Assembly (NCBI GenBank): GCA_014529385.2
Contig: CM043945.1
Coordinates: 152,741,741 to 152,805,740 of the forward strand
Direction of reading: 5' to 3'
Length of the DNA stretch: 64,000 nt
Source: Adiantum capillus-veneris
Taxonomy: Eukaryota; Streptophyta; Polypodiopsida; Polypodiales; Pteridaceae
This document shows, one piece after another, positions 31,622 through 43,172 of this stretch. The translations under genes and the position numbers were made by a program. The notes beneath the pieces are model-generated. The model saw only the letters and a program-made list of their open reading frames with translations, had not been told where the DNA came from and did no database searches. Numbering within the stretch: position 1 is the first letter of the stretch; the number at the start of each line of letters is the position of its first letter.

Positions 31622-31675
31622 TGTAAGCTATCAAAACCAGTCCGCACCGGCGCGGACTGTTTCCAGGAGTGTTCA
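31622..31675 (+). repeat. Stem-loop direct repeat, copy 1
   Basis: A 54-bp unit containing AACCAGTCCGC - ACCGGC - GCGGACTGTTT (31635-31662), an inverted repeat of 11 bp with one mismatch and a 6-nt loop. The second copy lies 128 bp downstream. Confidence 0.8.
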
Positions 31676-31749
31676 CACAAGCCAAGCAATTTTGCCGCAA
31701 TTAAAGTTCCCCTCCAGCCACCATGTGTCACCTCCACCTTAACCTTCCA

Positions 31750-31803
31750 TGTAAGCTGTCAAAACCAGTCCGCACCGACGCGGACTGGTTCCAGCAGTGT
31801 TCA
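31750..31803 (+). repeat. Stem-loop direct repeat, copy 2
   Basis: The second copy has a perfect 11-bp stem, AACCAGTCCGC / GCGGACTGGTT, around ACCGAC (31763-31790). The change of loop and of one stem base relative to copy 1 leaves the hairpin intact. Confidence 0.8.
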
Positions 31804-32754
31804 CAAGCAGCTTTGATAGGGTATACTAATGATGTTTTTGGATTTTTTTAAACCAATTCATTGCATTTGAAGCTACAATATCTACTAGCGCACACAATGT
31901 CCTCATGGAATATTGTGTCAACACCAACAGCATGGAATCAAAATGGGCGAAGGCAATTGTTGGATCCGACTTGAGGTCCACCCGCTTTTTGTAGCAAAGG
32001 AGCAGCCCTTGGACTTTGCGGTTTTGCGATGCCTTGTAATCTCCTTGCAAATCCACATGTTAGAATTAACAAAATTGACCTAGCAGCTGGCTATCTGGAG
32101 AACTTTAAAGAAGGAGAACATTATTAGCAACATGGCTTGCGAAAGATGGTGGAACATTGCCCTCCACATATATTTGCTGGCGTTAATAGAAATTTTAGTA
32201 CTCCCAATGAGTGAATAGATCCTGGTTTGCAAAGGAATTGTTCTGACATTGCAAATATGAAATTGCAAAAACTCAACTAATTTAAGGGTTGGATTCAAGT
32301 AGTGCTCAAAATCTTAGAGGGACTTCCCGTAGACCCTCATAAAATGCCTCTGACTGCGCCTCCCAACTTGCAAGGCCTTCCCATAGGCATGTTGTGACTG
32401 CTATCGAGCGTAAAAGAGCCGTTGGTTTGGAGGGTGGTTGAGCCACCCTCGAGAAACACATCTGGCCTCCGAAACCCACAATCGCCAGTGCATTGCCCAA
32501 CTTTTTCATATGAAGACGCCGCACGAGGGGTCCCACAAGTGTACTTTGGAGCGTACAATTGTGGATGTTGGTTGTAGCCGATGGAGTGGACGGGTATGGG
32601 GCCATACTTGTAATTTTGAAGGGCCTGCCAACTTGGAGGGCCAGCTACACAAGAACGGTTTGAGTTACACTACGTGAAGGCGCTCTTAAGCAATTTCAAT
32701 GGAGTCAATATTGTCGGTTATTAACAAGTCAATAAAATATGGTTCTTGATATTA

Positions 32755-32790
32755 AAAGAGAGAGAGAGAAAGAGAGGGGGGGGGGGGCGG
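32755..32790 (+). repeat. (AG)n with poly-G tract
   Basis: A short AG run passes into ten or more G residues, a sequence prone to length change and to sequencing error. Confidence 0.8.
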
Positions 32791-33131
32791 GCTGCAGACC
32801 GTCATGGGATTCTTCAATTATAACCTGTAGAGAGAAAAAGAGCGTTGCAATATTGTGCATCACACCGCAGAGACAAAACGCTCTTCCATGAGGTCCATTG
32901 TTAGAAAAAAACAGGGTACATTGTATTTTAACCGACAAAAATCATAAAATCCCGGTTAGATTTTGAGCTTGCTTTGAAGAAAACCGACAAATTTACACTA
33001 GTTTTAATGTAAATACCGGCAAAAGCTTCAAATTTTGACCTAAAAAACTAAAAACCGGCAGAATTTCAAGTTTTTCCTTATTTTCTTCTCGATTAGGAAA
33101 AGTGTATTTTTCTAGCCCTGATGCAGTCTTC

Positions 33132-33137
<6 letters not shown>

Positions 33138-33176
<39 letters not shown>
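33138..33176 (+). repeat. (GA)n microsatellite
   Basis: About 19 GA units in otherwise unremarkable sequence; no gene is attached. Confidence 0.9.
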
Positions 33177-33178
<2 letters not shown>

Positions 33179-33639
33179 CTAACCTTCACCACACACTTGT
33201 CGCATGCACACGTGCCACCATCTAGCCCTCGGCATCCAGTTGGATCGGCCATTTTGCACAAACAGCATCAGGAGATTCTCTGTTGATTCTTCTCTTGTTT
33301 TTATCTTCAAGCTGTACCACGTACTCCAAAGTAGTCTTTGTGAGCGCAAACGCATTCTAGCTAGAGATGATGAGTGCTATTTCAGAGGGTTGCAAAGATC
33401 ATCACGCTATTTTGGGCTACTACTATTGATGACAACTCCAATTGGGATTAGAGTCCCTCTGATTTAATGGCCTAGTTCGCATCTTAGACCGCCTCTGATG
33501 GCAGTGGGGTGAAGTTGCTTTTGCAGAGCTTGCCCAAGATGAGAGTTGCCTCACTTGTAGAGAGCACAATTATTTTAACATTGTACTCACCATTGGCATT
33601 GCCTTATGAGAGCTTGTACTCACTTTTCAAAATCTCTCT

Positions 33640-34250
33640 AATTCACAAAAGAGTTTATTGAAGGACTCGCTCGTTTTTTTCCCTTGCTCGAAAAAAGTCG
33701 CTCGCCAATTTGTAAGACTCGGTGTCAGGGCTTCCAATCGTGGGCTAATTAGTTCTCTTAAACTTGATAAAAGTGAGCTACATGCTCCTCTATGGTCATT
33801 GGTGGTGTAATGTCTAAGCCTTACAAACTTTGAGTAGTACTCTTCCAACAATAAGCTATATTGTTTCAAGCTAAAGAACTCATTCATCTTCAACACTTCA
33901 TGGATAGGGGGTAAGTATCTTTTTTTCATTGCTTATTTGATTTTCCAACAACTCTAGGAGTTCTCCAATACTCCCATGTCACGATAATGTTGTTTCCACC
34001 ATAATTTTGCTTCCTCTGAGAGGCGAAACATCCCTAGCATCGCTTGGTTTCCAAGTGTCGCCCCCTTGCAGCAGAGAAGTAATCATACATAGCTTCAATC
34101 CATACTTCTACATCTTTCTCTATATGAGCACCCTCTCCTTTAAAAGAAGGTGGTTGCATTTGTTTGGGCAACAATTTCTTCTCTTGAATTTCTGTGTAAA
34201 TAGCATCGCTTTGAGGTTTCTCCAATACAGGAGTGTTTTTTAGGGTTCCC
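33640..34250 (-). pseudogene. LG copy C gag
   Basis: On the minus strand it reads MRTLMGTLKNTPVLEKPQSDAI, KQMQPPSFKGEGAHIEKD, VEVWIEAMYDYFSAARG; after a frameshift come KKRYLPPIHEVLKM and EEYYSKFVRLRHY. It is cut at about 33640, before the zinc knuckle. The acceptor-like AG before GGAACCCT reads AT in this copy. Confidence 0.65.
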
Positions 34251-34761
34251 ATGAGTGTACGCATATATTAACATCAATGTTTATAATAACCCAAAACATT
34301 AAGGTAATTTTCAAACTTAGACTTGTCTATTTTATTAAAAGCTCAATCATATGACTTAACCAATCATTACTTTTTCATTCCATTAAAACTCAATCACATG
34401 ACTTAACCAATCATGACTTATCTAGTCCATCAAACTCAATCACATGACTTAATAAGTCATGACTTATCTCAATTATATGACTTAACCAGACATGGCTTAT
34501 CCAATCAACTCACTTACAAGACTTAACCTGTCAAAAAAAAATTTTTGAAGAAAAACAACTCAATCTCCTATCATAAAGTCGTGAAAATGTATATAGGGGT
34601 CTACAAAAGATCTCTCCATGAGAGAGCATAATAGAGGTTTTAACCATAATTGTGGTACACATCAGCTTACATGTCGTAATATTTTTTTGTTTACACCATG
34701 GGTTTAAAAAACAATATGTACGAGAAAGCTTGAGGTAATTAATGAAAACTTTTAACCTAAA
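34251..34761 (-). other. LG copy C leader with tandem repeat
   Basis: The reversed leader, with CATGACTTA-type units at about 34320-34530. No gene. Confidence 0.6.
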
Positions 34762-34773
34762 GCTCTGATACAA
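34762..34773 (-). other. Primer-binding site, LG copy C
   Basis: GCTCTGATACAA differs at one base from the canonical reversed initiator-Met primer site. The LTR starts two bases on. Confidence 0.65.
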
Positions 34774-34775
34774 AT

Positions 34776-36213
34776 TGTGAGGTCCCCAACCCATGAAGAT
34801 TGGGACGACTTGATAGATGGCCTTCATTTATTCTTAAGTTCCATTGATGACACCCTACTCCATTTCCACAAAGCAGAGATACGAGCAATAGACAAGAGGA
34901 AGTCCTCTATCCATTATGATCGTGGTTGTGAGGGTCATACGCCATAGACCAGGTCGATAAATCAAGGATTCTAATGGAAGCTATTTCTTATACAATAAAG
35001 ATGAAATCTCATTCACATATTTAATATCCATAAACAACGCCTTTTTACCATGTTTAAGCGGCACAAACACCTTTCATAAACCCTAAATATGATATGAGAC
35101 ATAGTTTAAAATAACTAGTAATCTTGTGAAAAGTGCCCAAGTCATCGTGTCCCACCCGTCTATAGACATAGATCCGTTAGGATACTAGTCTCCCACTTTC
35201 CACACCACACTCATATATTCTTCTTGTTTTTTAACTACTACCACGTTGTTTAAATATATAAAGAAGATTCCTTTAATAGTTCCGAACACAAGTTCATTCC
35301 ATACAGCCCTTCAAACATCACCAAAACAATTCAAACAAGGCCTAATGAAGACAGTTCTTTATGTTATCAAAAAAAAAAAAATCCAATTTCTTATGAGTTT
35401 TTACTACCCGCTAATCAACAGAGCCTTTGCAAAGAATTTATTTATTCGCTACCGCGAATTGTGCAACCTTCCCATCTTGCTAACCGCCAGGCATCTTGCT
35501 AACCGCGAGGGATAAAAAGAGAGCCAATAACCTCAGCTTAATTTTTTCTAACCGCGGGATCATCTCGCTAACCATGAGGGATAAAAAGAGAGCCGGTGAT
35601 CTCGGTTTAATCTCTGCTAATCGTGGAAGCATCTCGTTAACCGCGAGACATCTTGCTACCCGTAAGGCATCTTACTAACCGCAAGGAACAAAAGATATTA
35701 TTTTCAAAATTCTTCTCTTCAAATGATTCTTCAAAGATGATCAAGCAAGTACTCTTTATATCAAACAGTAACAACTTATCAAACAATATTAGTTTATCAA
35801 ACAATAACAATTTATCAAATAACTTTCACTATTTTATGAAAACATATGCTTGTTTCTTGTGATAGAATCACGTTCTTAGATGGTTTAAGGGAATCCCTAT
35901 GGTTGACTTTTTAGGTCAACATGAATAGCAATAAAATATTATCAATTTATCTTACCGGATTAGTCACATGTTCTATTACCTCTCGTGTTGGAGGTTGGGT
36001 AGCTTCAACTTCTTCCGCAGTAGAGACAATATCTGCTTGAGCTACGATTGGAGTAGATGATACCTTCTTTTGCACCTTCCTTGGAGGTGAAAAAATAGGA
36101 GCATCCTTAGAGCTTCGAGTCACTCGCTTTGGGGCCATCGTATCACGAAAGAGGAGAGGGAAAAACTTCACCATGAAAAGTAGAGTTATGGATTCCTTGC
36201 TTGTCGAGAAGAT

Positions 36214-36266
<53 letters not shown>

Positions 36267-36530
36267 TCAACAAGCCAAGGGACAACACGATGGTGGTAGA
36301 GATGGAGATGGGTTAAGGGTGAGAGATTGATGGAGAGAGGTTGTGGGAGATAAGGTAACTCCGATGTTATGGCAAGAGAGCTTCCATTTCTGAGAGCTTC
36401 TGTGTGTTTCTTCAAAGTGAGGAAAGAGGGGCCTTTATATAGGCTCTCAAGAGCCAAAATCACAAGATAAGAATAGCAAAAAGCAGAGAGGTAAGTTTAC
36501 GCACGTTAGCGGCTGTATTATTTTTAAAAA
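34776..36530 (-). repeat. LG copy C: 5' LTR, truncated
   Basis: Starts TGTGAGGTCC on the plus strand. It carries the reversed GTTAGC array, the in-LTR exon (35956-36138), a (GA)n tract (about 36217-36264) and a reversed TATA box (36432-36441). It ends near 36530, short of the LTR start, at unrelated sequence. Confidence 0.7.
35956..36138 (-). CDS. In-LTR first exon of LG gag, copy C (best preserved)
   Basis: Sixty-one open codons start MAPKRVTRSSKDAPIFSPP and end ...REVIEHVTNP at CCG|GTAAGAT, an intact splice donor. The N-terminus is basic and the C-terminal half acidic. Joining phase 0 here to the internal exon starting GGAACCCTA would continue the frame as NP|GTLKNT. The exon sits about 300 bp downstream of the LTR TATA box with no other feature between, as expected for a first coding exon. 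Confidence 0.5.
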
Positions 36531-39239
36531 AATAAAGTTGAGATAAGCACCCACTTTCATCACCCCATTGAGGAGAGACACACTCTCAACTCACCACACC
36601 GAACTCTCGTAAAGCAAGAGAAAAATCTCCACAACGAAACCCCTACCCTTAACTGTAAGCTACCTAAACAAGGAGCTTCTTCTTCATTGTTGAGTTCCGC
36701 ACTTCACTCACGATCCCAAGCTGATAAAAAGTTCAAATTTATTCATACTTTTAAAGCACGTAATCACTCTTTGAAGTTTCAACATAGCAAAATTATGTAC
36801 CCTGCACAACTGGCACACATGCGTAGAGAGACCTGGCACACACCATCTTTGTACAAGCATGCTTTATTTATATCCAAGATATCCAAAAGAAATAAGAAAT
36901 ATTTCTCAAATTATTTAGGATGGCTCATATCATTCTGTAAAAGCATGTCACAACGTGTTTAAATACCTTAATATGCTTTATGACATCTTCGTCACCCTGC
37001 TAAATTTCTGGATGAACTTGGCCACTTTTACTACGTTGCTTCTAAACTCTCCCTCATGTATGCTCATATTCTCCGCACATGTATGCTACACATATTCTCC
37101 GCAAACAATGGATCGATTGATAGTTTGAAAAATGTTGTCAAATCAATCAAAGGAGTAGGTATAGTGGGCGTAGGCACTCTCAAAACCACATGTGAAACGG
37201 GGGTTGACGGTGGACTTGGTATACACCCGGTTCTCGGGTCCCATGTTTGGTATTGTTGTTCCATACGGCAATCCTAGGTTCACACTTGTGGCCCTAAGCA
37301 TAGCAAATGTAGGATATACATATTATTGTTTACTTGCATGGCTCCACTTGAATAAGAGCTCGGATAATGCTATCATGGAGCATAAGCCATTGGAATAATT
37401 AGGTGTGTAGGAGCTACATGAGCATGAATGGAAACACGTACATATGATTGATGCACACTTATAAGTACACCTGTAGACTCTACGCCACTAGGTAGCAATG
37501 CAATACTAACAATTGAGATCAAGGTTGTACCTTCCCTTGTGCTTATCATTGGAGTAGTAGGTTGGTCTCTAAGAGAACATTGAGGTAGGTGTGAGAAATT
37601 AGAGGTATGGCTTGTGGGCTCAAACTGCATTGAGACCCCAAAGAAAATAACATATGATGGACTCACTAAAGGAGTCTCCATCTGTGATAGGATCAATTTT
37701 TTGGTTTGTCCGTATCCAAGAATCTCATAAGACTCATCAAAGGCATGGTAATTTCTTTGTTTTGCCTCTCCAATTGGACAGTCCTATGGATAACATCACA
37801 GACCATCCATTGTTACTCCTCTAGACTGGTGGCACTAGACATGGATTGTACATCTAACCAACCATCATGATATGTGTAGTTCATGTATAGGTCAGTCAGA
37901 GTTTTAGTTTGTAGGTCACATTCCCAATTTTCATTGAGAAATACCCTTTCTAAGATTGTTTAGGAAGAGGTTTTCTTTGAAGTGGATGCATTGTGACTCC
38001 CTATGGTTTGACTCTTAGTGATTGCCTATGGCTTCCAACCACTTGCATATAATGTTAGACTTCTTGCACTTCTACAAGACTCCTACCATTAGGTAATAAA
38101 ACTTTAGAGAATGATAGCCTTGTAGGTCCTTTAGAAAATACACTGGGTATAAGATATCTAAATGGACACTCTTTGGGAGTGCAAGGTCTGTATGAGATGT
38201 GAAACATCGGTCTACCTCCCCATCCCCTTTGTTTATTTCACTAACCACACGTTCAGAGCAAGTAGCTCTAGTAAATTTTTCCATTATGTGACTAAACACA
38301 CTAGCATCGGGTTGTGGAACTAAGATAAGTAGATCTCAATCTGGATTCTCAAGGTCTGATGTAGGGTGTCCCTCCGTCACTTTGGAATCAGAGGAAGAGT
38401 CACTAGCCACAATGTGTGTGGGCCTCGATTGAAGGTTCGAAACCTAATGTGGATGGATAGTGGGTACACACGTAAGTTGAAGTTCTCTCTAACTGATTCA
38501 AGCACTCGACCAAAGCATAAATATATGTGACTTCAATGCCTACAAGCGTTAGCAAGGATTATATGTTTGCCTTCCATTTTGTATGTTTTGTTTGTGGTTT
38601 TCCTGTTTTTTTATTTTCTTGATACTTGCAATGTGAACCAAATCATGTAACATCTCAAAACAAGCATACTATTTGGAAGATTGGTGTGCACTTTACATCA
38701 AAATATTTGACCTACCGAGGTGCCTATGGCCGTTGAAACAAGAAATTTCTATCTAGGCATGTAGGTGGAAGTGCAATTTTAAGGAAGGCTTTTGGAGGGG
38801 AAGGCCTTTTCTATACCCTGCATGTCCTCTTTACCCTTGGGAGGACTAAGGTATATATATAGTGTGGTCCTCACTATTACTCTCACCAAAGAGGAGGTTA
38901 TGGAGGATGATAGTCCCTATATATATTTATATCAAAGAGACCGAGACCCTGAGTTGTTGGGGTTTTTCCTTTTCCCACCCCCCCCAAGGACTAGTTGGAG
39001 TTGTTTTTTTTTAATGTTAATTCAAGTCTTCCTCGAAAGAATTCTCGCCCCTCTCTCTCCTGTGGCGTTTTTTTTTTTTTTGCCCATGGACTAGATGGAG
39101 TCGGGTTTTTTTTTTGTCAATTCAAACTTTCCTTTAAAAAGTTCTCTTACCTCTCTCTTGTGGAATTTTTTTACAATTTTTTTACTTTTTTTAAGAACTT
39201 AAAACTTTTTAAAATTTAAAAAGATGAACCTTATCACTT
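36531..39239. other. No gene recognised
   Basis: Mostly AT-rich. Frames such as 37373-37696 (minus) have no recognisable domain. The T-rich runs at 39003-39200, with repeated phrases (GGACTAG.TGGAG..G, TCAA.CTTTCCT), look like a short degenerate duplication. Confidence 0.35.
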
Positions 39240-39647
39240 TTGTAGCTATAGACTGACTGTGCGGTGCTCTGAATGACTTGCCTGCTATTGTGGCGACAAT
39301 TAAAATTGAACCACTTGACAATACACACACAAAGAGAATTGACAAGTTTGAACTAACAACAACCAAGCAAAATAACAAAAATCCATATCCATGCAAACAG
39401 TAACCAAAATCAATAGCAAATGCACCCTTCCCTGTTGAGAGACACAGAAAGAAAAGAACAAAGAAACGATACGCATAGAGTGCAATCCCAAAGTGTGTAG
39501 AATACACGCACATGATGGTATATATATAGAGGGGACCCAAGGCTATATTTAGAGTAGCTTCACATATAAGCTCAAGAGCCCTGCTCAAACAATGGTCCCT
39601 AGCTGTGGATGAAAAACCCCTTGGGGGCTCAAGAAAAAAACCCAACA
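39240..39647 (-). repeat. Possible solo LTR
   Basis: On the minus strand the segment begins TGTTGGGTTTTTT at 39647 and has a TATA-like CTCTATATATATACC (near 39515-39530), as Copia LTRs do. The other end is uncertain and I could not find a matching target duplication, so the call is weak. Confidence 0.3.
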
Positions 39648-40541
39648 TTCCTATATTTACCCATCCTTATATTAATATATTGTACATTTTAAAAAAAAAA
39701 AAAATTATAAGGAGCTACATCACTCCTGCTACATACAACAATAGCATAAAAGGCTCAATGAAATGATTTTATTAATCTTTCAAATACTTCAAAGAATACT
39801 TTGGATCATCTTTAGCTTTGATGAACATATACCATCTCTAAATACTTCACTTTGTCTTCAAAGAATGCTTTGGATCATCTTTAGCTTCGATGAACGTATA
39901 TCATCTCTGAAATGCTTCACTTTGTCTTTGGGTTATATATATAATCTGTCAATATCACAAAATCAGAGAGCACAAGATATAAATCATATCAATGTTAGAG
40001 AAATACATGGATATAATGACGTCTTTGGAGATTATTTATAACACTTCAAAGTTGATTCACACCAAATATATTAAATCAAGATTAAACCCATGTATATATT
40101 ATACAATCTTCTTCACATGAAATACATATAATATGTGCACATATATACAACGCCGATACACAAATTTTACCATGGGATACCTTATTTGTATGAAACATAT
40201 CCAATGTAATATAAAATAACAAATAATAAATCATCATGAAACAATAATGAAACAAATCATAACGCATAAATATGGAACAACATAATGGAGTAATAGTCAT
40301 GTTAGTCATAAATCATCATGAAATAACATTACAACATCATGAAACATATCCATGAAATAATAAATATCTCAAACACAATATATCATAAAAAACTACCATG
40401 ACATCATGGAACAAGCATCTAAACCATTGTGAATCAATATGAAATAGTATCATGACATAATGAAGAAACTCCATAGAGCAATACTCTTTCAAGCATAACA
40501 AATGATCATGGAATAATACCATGGCATCATAAAATAGTTTA
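39648..40541. other. AT-rich spacer, CATGAAATAAT-rich
   Basis: An imperfect duplication near 39775-39920 (AAAGAATACTTTGGATCATC repeated with changes) and many CATGAAA / CATCATGAAA motifs at 40190-40530. No gene. Confidence 0.4.
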
Positions 40542-41540
40542 GGCTTTGATATGTCTGATGTAGATCGTTCATTGTATGTGCAAAAGAATGGGGTAGGAAT
40601 TGTGATGATATGCATCTATGTGGATGATTTGATTGTTGGAGATGATAATGTGGCAAAAGTAGAGGGCATACAAGCTCTACTTATAAAGGAGTTTGAGATG
40701 AAGGACTTGGAAGACTTGCAATATTTCTTAGGCATTGAAATTATTCTTATAGAAGAGGGTGTATGGCTATCACAACGACAATATGCATTGGACATGTTGA
40801 AAAAATATGATATGGCTGATTGTAAGCCGATTGCGATGCCCTTAGATCAAAATTTGAAGTTGGGGAATGATGTAGGTCAAGTACTTGAGAATGCTATCAT
40901 GTAAAAGAAGATTGTGGGTAGCTTGATCTACTTGGCTATCTCATGTCCTAACTTGAGCTACACAGTTGGATTGGTGAGTCAATTTATGCAATCTCCCATG
41001 AAACCACACTTGGATGCAGTGAGGTGCACATTGCGCTATGTGAGTGCTACTTTGAATTATGCACTCTTTTATAGGGTTGATGTGGAGTTACATCTCTATG
41101 GATACACAGACACGGATTGGGCTGGTAGCACATACGATCGTAGGTTTACCAGTGGATTCATGTTTTCACTTAGGAGTGTTGTTATCACATGGAGTAGCAA
41201 GAAGCAACCGACAGTTTCTCTTTTGAGTACAGAGACAAAGTATAGGGACGCTGCAATGGCGGCATGTGAGGTAGCATGGTTGGGATTGCTACTTCACGAT
41301 TTTGGAGTATAGGTATAGAGGCCAGTTGTCATCTATTTTGACAACCTTAGAAGCATATAATTGGCATGAAACCCAGTGTTTCATGCCAAGACAAAGCAAA
41401 TTGAGTTGCACTACCACTTCATCAAAGAGAGGGTCTTACTAGGAAACATTGACCTCGAGCATGTGGCGACAGATGACCATGTTGCAGATATCTTTGCGAA
41501 GGCCCTTAGAGCATAGAAGCTACAATGTTTTTGAGTGATG
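40542..41540 (+). pseudogene. Copia reverse transcriptase end and RNase H, fragment
   Basis: The frame begins inside a reverse transcriptase (GFDMSDVDRSLYV) and has the catalytic CIYVDDLIVG, then FEMKDLEDLQYFLGIEI. A TAA near 40902 separates KKIVGSLIYLAISCPNLSY and the RNase H part: GYTDTDWAGSTYDRRFTSGF, WSSKKQPTVSLLSTETKY. After another stop come NPVFHAKTKQIELHYHFIKE and ADIFAKAL. Sequence and order are Copia, but it is a different family from Cop1 and Cop2. Everything upstream of the reverse transcriptase palm is missing. Confidence 0.8.
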
Positions 41541-41578
41541 CTCGGCATACGAGTGATGGCATTGAGAGTAAGGGGAAG

Positions 41579-42723
41579 TGTTGAGATGTCAAGCTCAGCA
41601 TGTACGACTCCTAAATGACTATCATTGGAATTCATCATCACTGGTGTGCCTTGGTGGATACGCATATCTTTGCCAATAATACTACAGCCATCGCATCGAA
41701 TTGGTCTACTTACCGGAGTGATTGCACACTTATCTACTCACCTCACTCACTAGTGTTAGGTAAAGGTGGTTGTTGATGGCTAGGTCAATAGTACAACATA
41801 ACCCAATTTACGTACCAAAGTCTTATTCTCTGAGAGCTGTGAAATGGTGTGGATTATGGTCATAAACATCATTTGTAATAAGTAGGTAGTCTAGTTGCAG
41901 AAGCCGGGGTGCAATGGCACTTCCAGATTGTAAATACCAAGCCATTTGACCCCTCAAACTCTATTTTAGGTTTAACCTAAGGTGACCTTAGTATATAAGG
42001 TACCTAGGTCATTTTGTAAAAAAAACTTTTATCATAATCAATAGTTTGAAGCTGTCGTCGACTGTGTGTGAGAGAGGAAGAGAGAGAGCGTGAGCTTCAC
42101 CCTGGTGCTACTCCCCGCTCGTTCATCACATTGTTGATCCAAATGCACCATTGCGATAGCCTCGGCAAGAGGTACGCAACAACGCCAAGCATTCCTTGCG
42201 GAATGGAGCATACGCGCTCGCGCATCTACAAGCTACTCGTGGTCGTAAGTATATTAAACGATGTCTGTTTTCTGCCTGCAAGTAGTCATTAGAATTGTAG
42301 CGACATAAGCTATGCATAAGTACTCATATATTTTAGTTTCGGGCACTTTCAAAATTTGGCTCTGTCTTTATACGCGTTTTGTGCAGATGGGTTTAGAGCT
42401 AGGGTTTTGGGTGTAGAAGCTTAGGGATAGGTGTATCCTAGTGAGGGGATGCTCTCCCTTGAGTTCGTATGATTCTGGTATGATTTGATGAGTTTCTTTT
42501 TGTTTGTATGTATGTGGCTTAGGTGGCATAGTTGAGAGTAGTGAGATTCTAGGTTGTGGTTTAGTTGGCCTTCCAGAGTGTTGTATGTGTAGGATGGTCT
42601 CAACCTGACATTCTAAAGAGATTTCCTCCATGTGCCTATCATGTCATCTGTGTCCTCGATTGACATTATGTTGATCTAGGTTGTATTGCATGCACTTTAT
42701 GGGTGATGTGATTCGCTCCCGCA
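41579..42723 (+). repeat. LTR-like block after the Copia fragment
   Basis: A purine tract AAGGGGAAG ends at 41578, followed by TGTTGAGATGTCAAG, an expected 3' LTR start. A TATA-like GTATATAAGG is near 41992. The block ends ...CTCCCGCA four bases before a primer-site-like motif. It may be one LTR or parts of two. Confidence 0.4.
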
Positions 42724-42727
42724 ACGT

Positions 42728-42745
42728 TGGCACCGTTGTCGGGGA
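42728..42745 (+). other. Primer-binding-site-like motif of a second type
   Basis: TGGCACCGTTGTCGGGGA resembles the TGGCGCCGTTGCCGGGGA sites used by Athila/Tat-type Gypsy elements, not the initiator-Met sites seen elsewhere in the window. Confidence 0.5.
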
Positions 42746-42966
42746 TACAAGGACTTAGGTAGGTATTCCTACTAACACTCGTCTGATGGTTGCTTGCTTT
42801 AGTTTCGGCTAAAGAAAGCATTTTTCTTAAGTGGGTCCGAAAGGGGTTATTCCGAGATCAAGTGGATAGCCACGAAGTGTGTGTCTTGTTGAGGGTCTGT
42901 GACTAGGTAGATTTAGTTAGGATTTGTAGATTAGAGTAGTTGTTGGTGGTCGAGTAGTTTGTGAGG

Positions 42967-43158
42967 TGTTGGGGTATAAAGCCCAATGTGGTCGCCCAGG
43001 TATGTGGGCGGGCCGCCAGGTATGTACACATATTCTTTTGTAAAAACCTAATAAGAACTCACTATGCTCTACACATTACAGTAGAGCGAGTTCACCATAT
43101 CGTCATGCTCTTCTTCTCGCACACTCTCTCGCGTCGCACTTCCGCTCGTACTCCTTCA
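42967..43158 (+). repeat. Cop2 5' LTR
   Basis: TGTTGGGGTATAAAGCCC...CTCCTTCA. The short LTR contains GGTATAAAG near its start, a possible TATA box. Confidence 0.95.
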
Positions 43159-43160
43159 AC

Positions 43161-43172
43161 TGGTATCAGAGC
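43161..43172 (+). other. Cop2 primer-binding site
   Basis: Exact TGGTATCAGAGC, complementary to the 3' end of plant initiator Met-tRNA. Confidence 0.95.

Larger units (their letters stand above)
30780..32700. other. GC-richer block with Ala-rich decayed coding look
   Basis: Base composition is richer in GC than the flanks. Fragmentary Ala-rich frames appear on both strands, for example plus-strand ALANANGAATTPTAANFAYV near 31390-31450 and a minus-strand frame at 31318-31737 with PAFAALMAEELKAAWATYAKL. No family is recognised and no model joins the parts, so this may be a dead host gene or an old transposon. Confidence 0.25.

Noticed and set aside
31318-31737. 139-codon minus-strand frame with Ala-rich C-terminus as a host gene
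   Set aside because: Open frames exist on both strands here, the hairpin repeats fall inside it, and no family is recognised; kept only as a note on a possibly decayed region.
39003-39200. T-rich runs as a poly(A)-tailed retroposon (SINE/LINE) insertion
   Set aside because: The runs are interrupted and repeated, there is no target duplication, and no SINE or LINE body can be recognised beside them.
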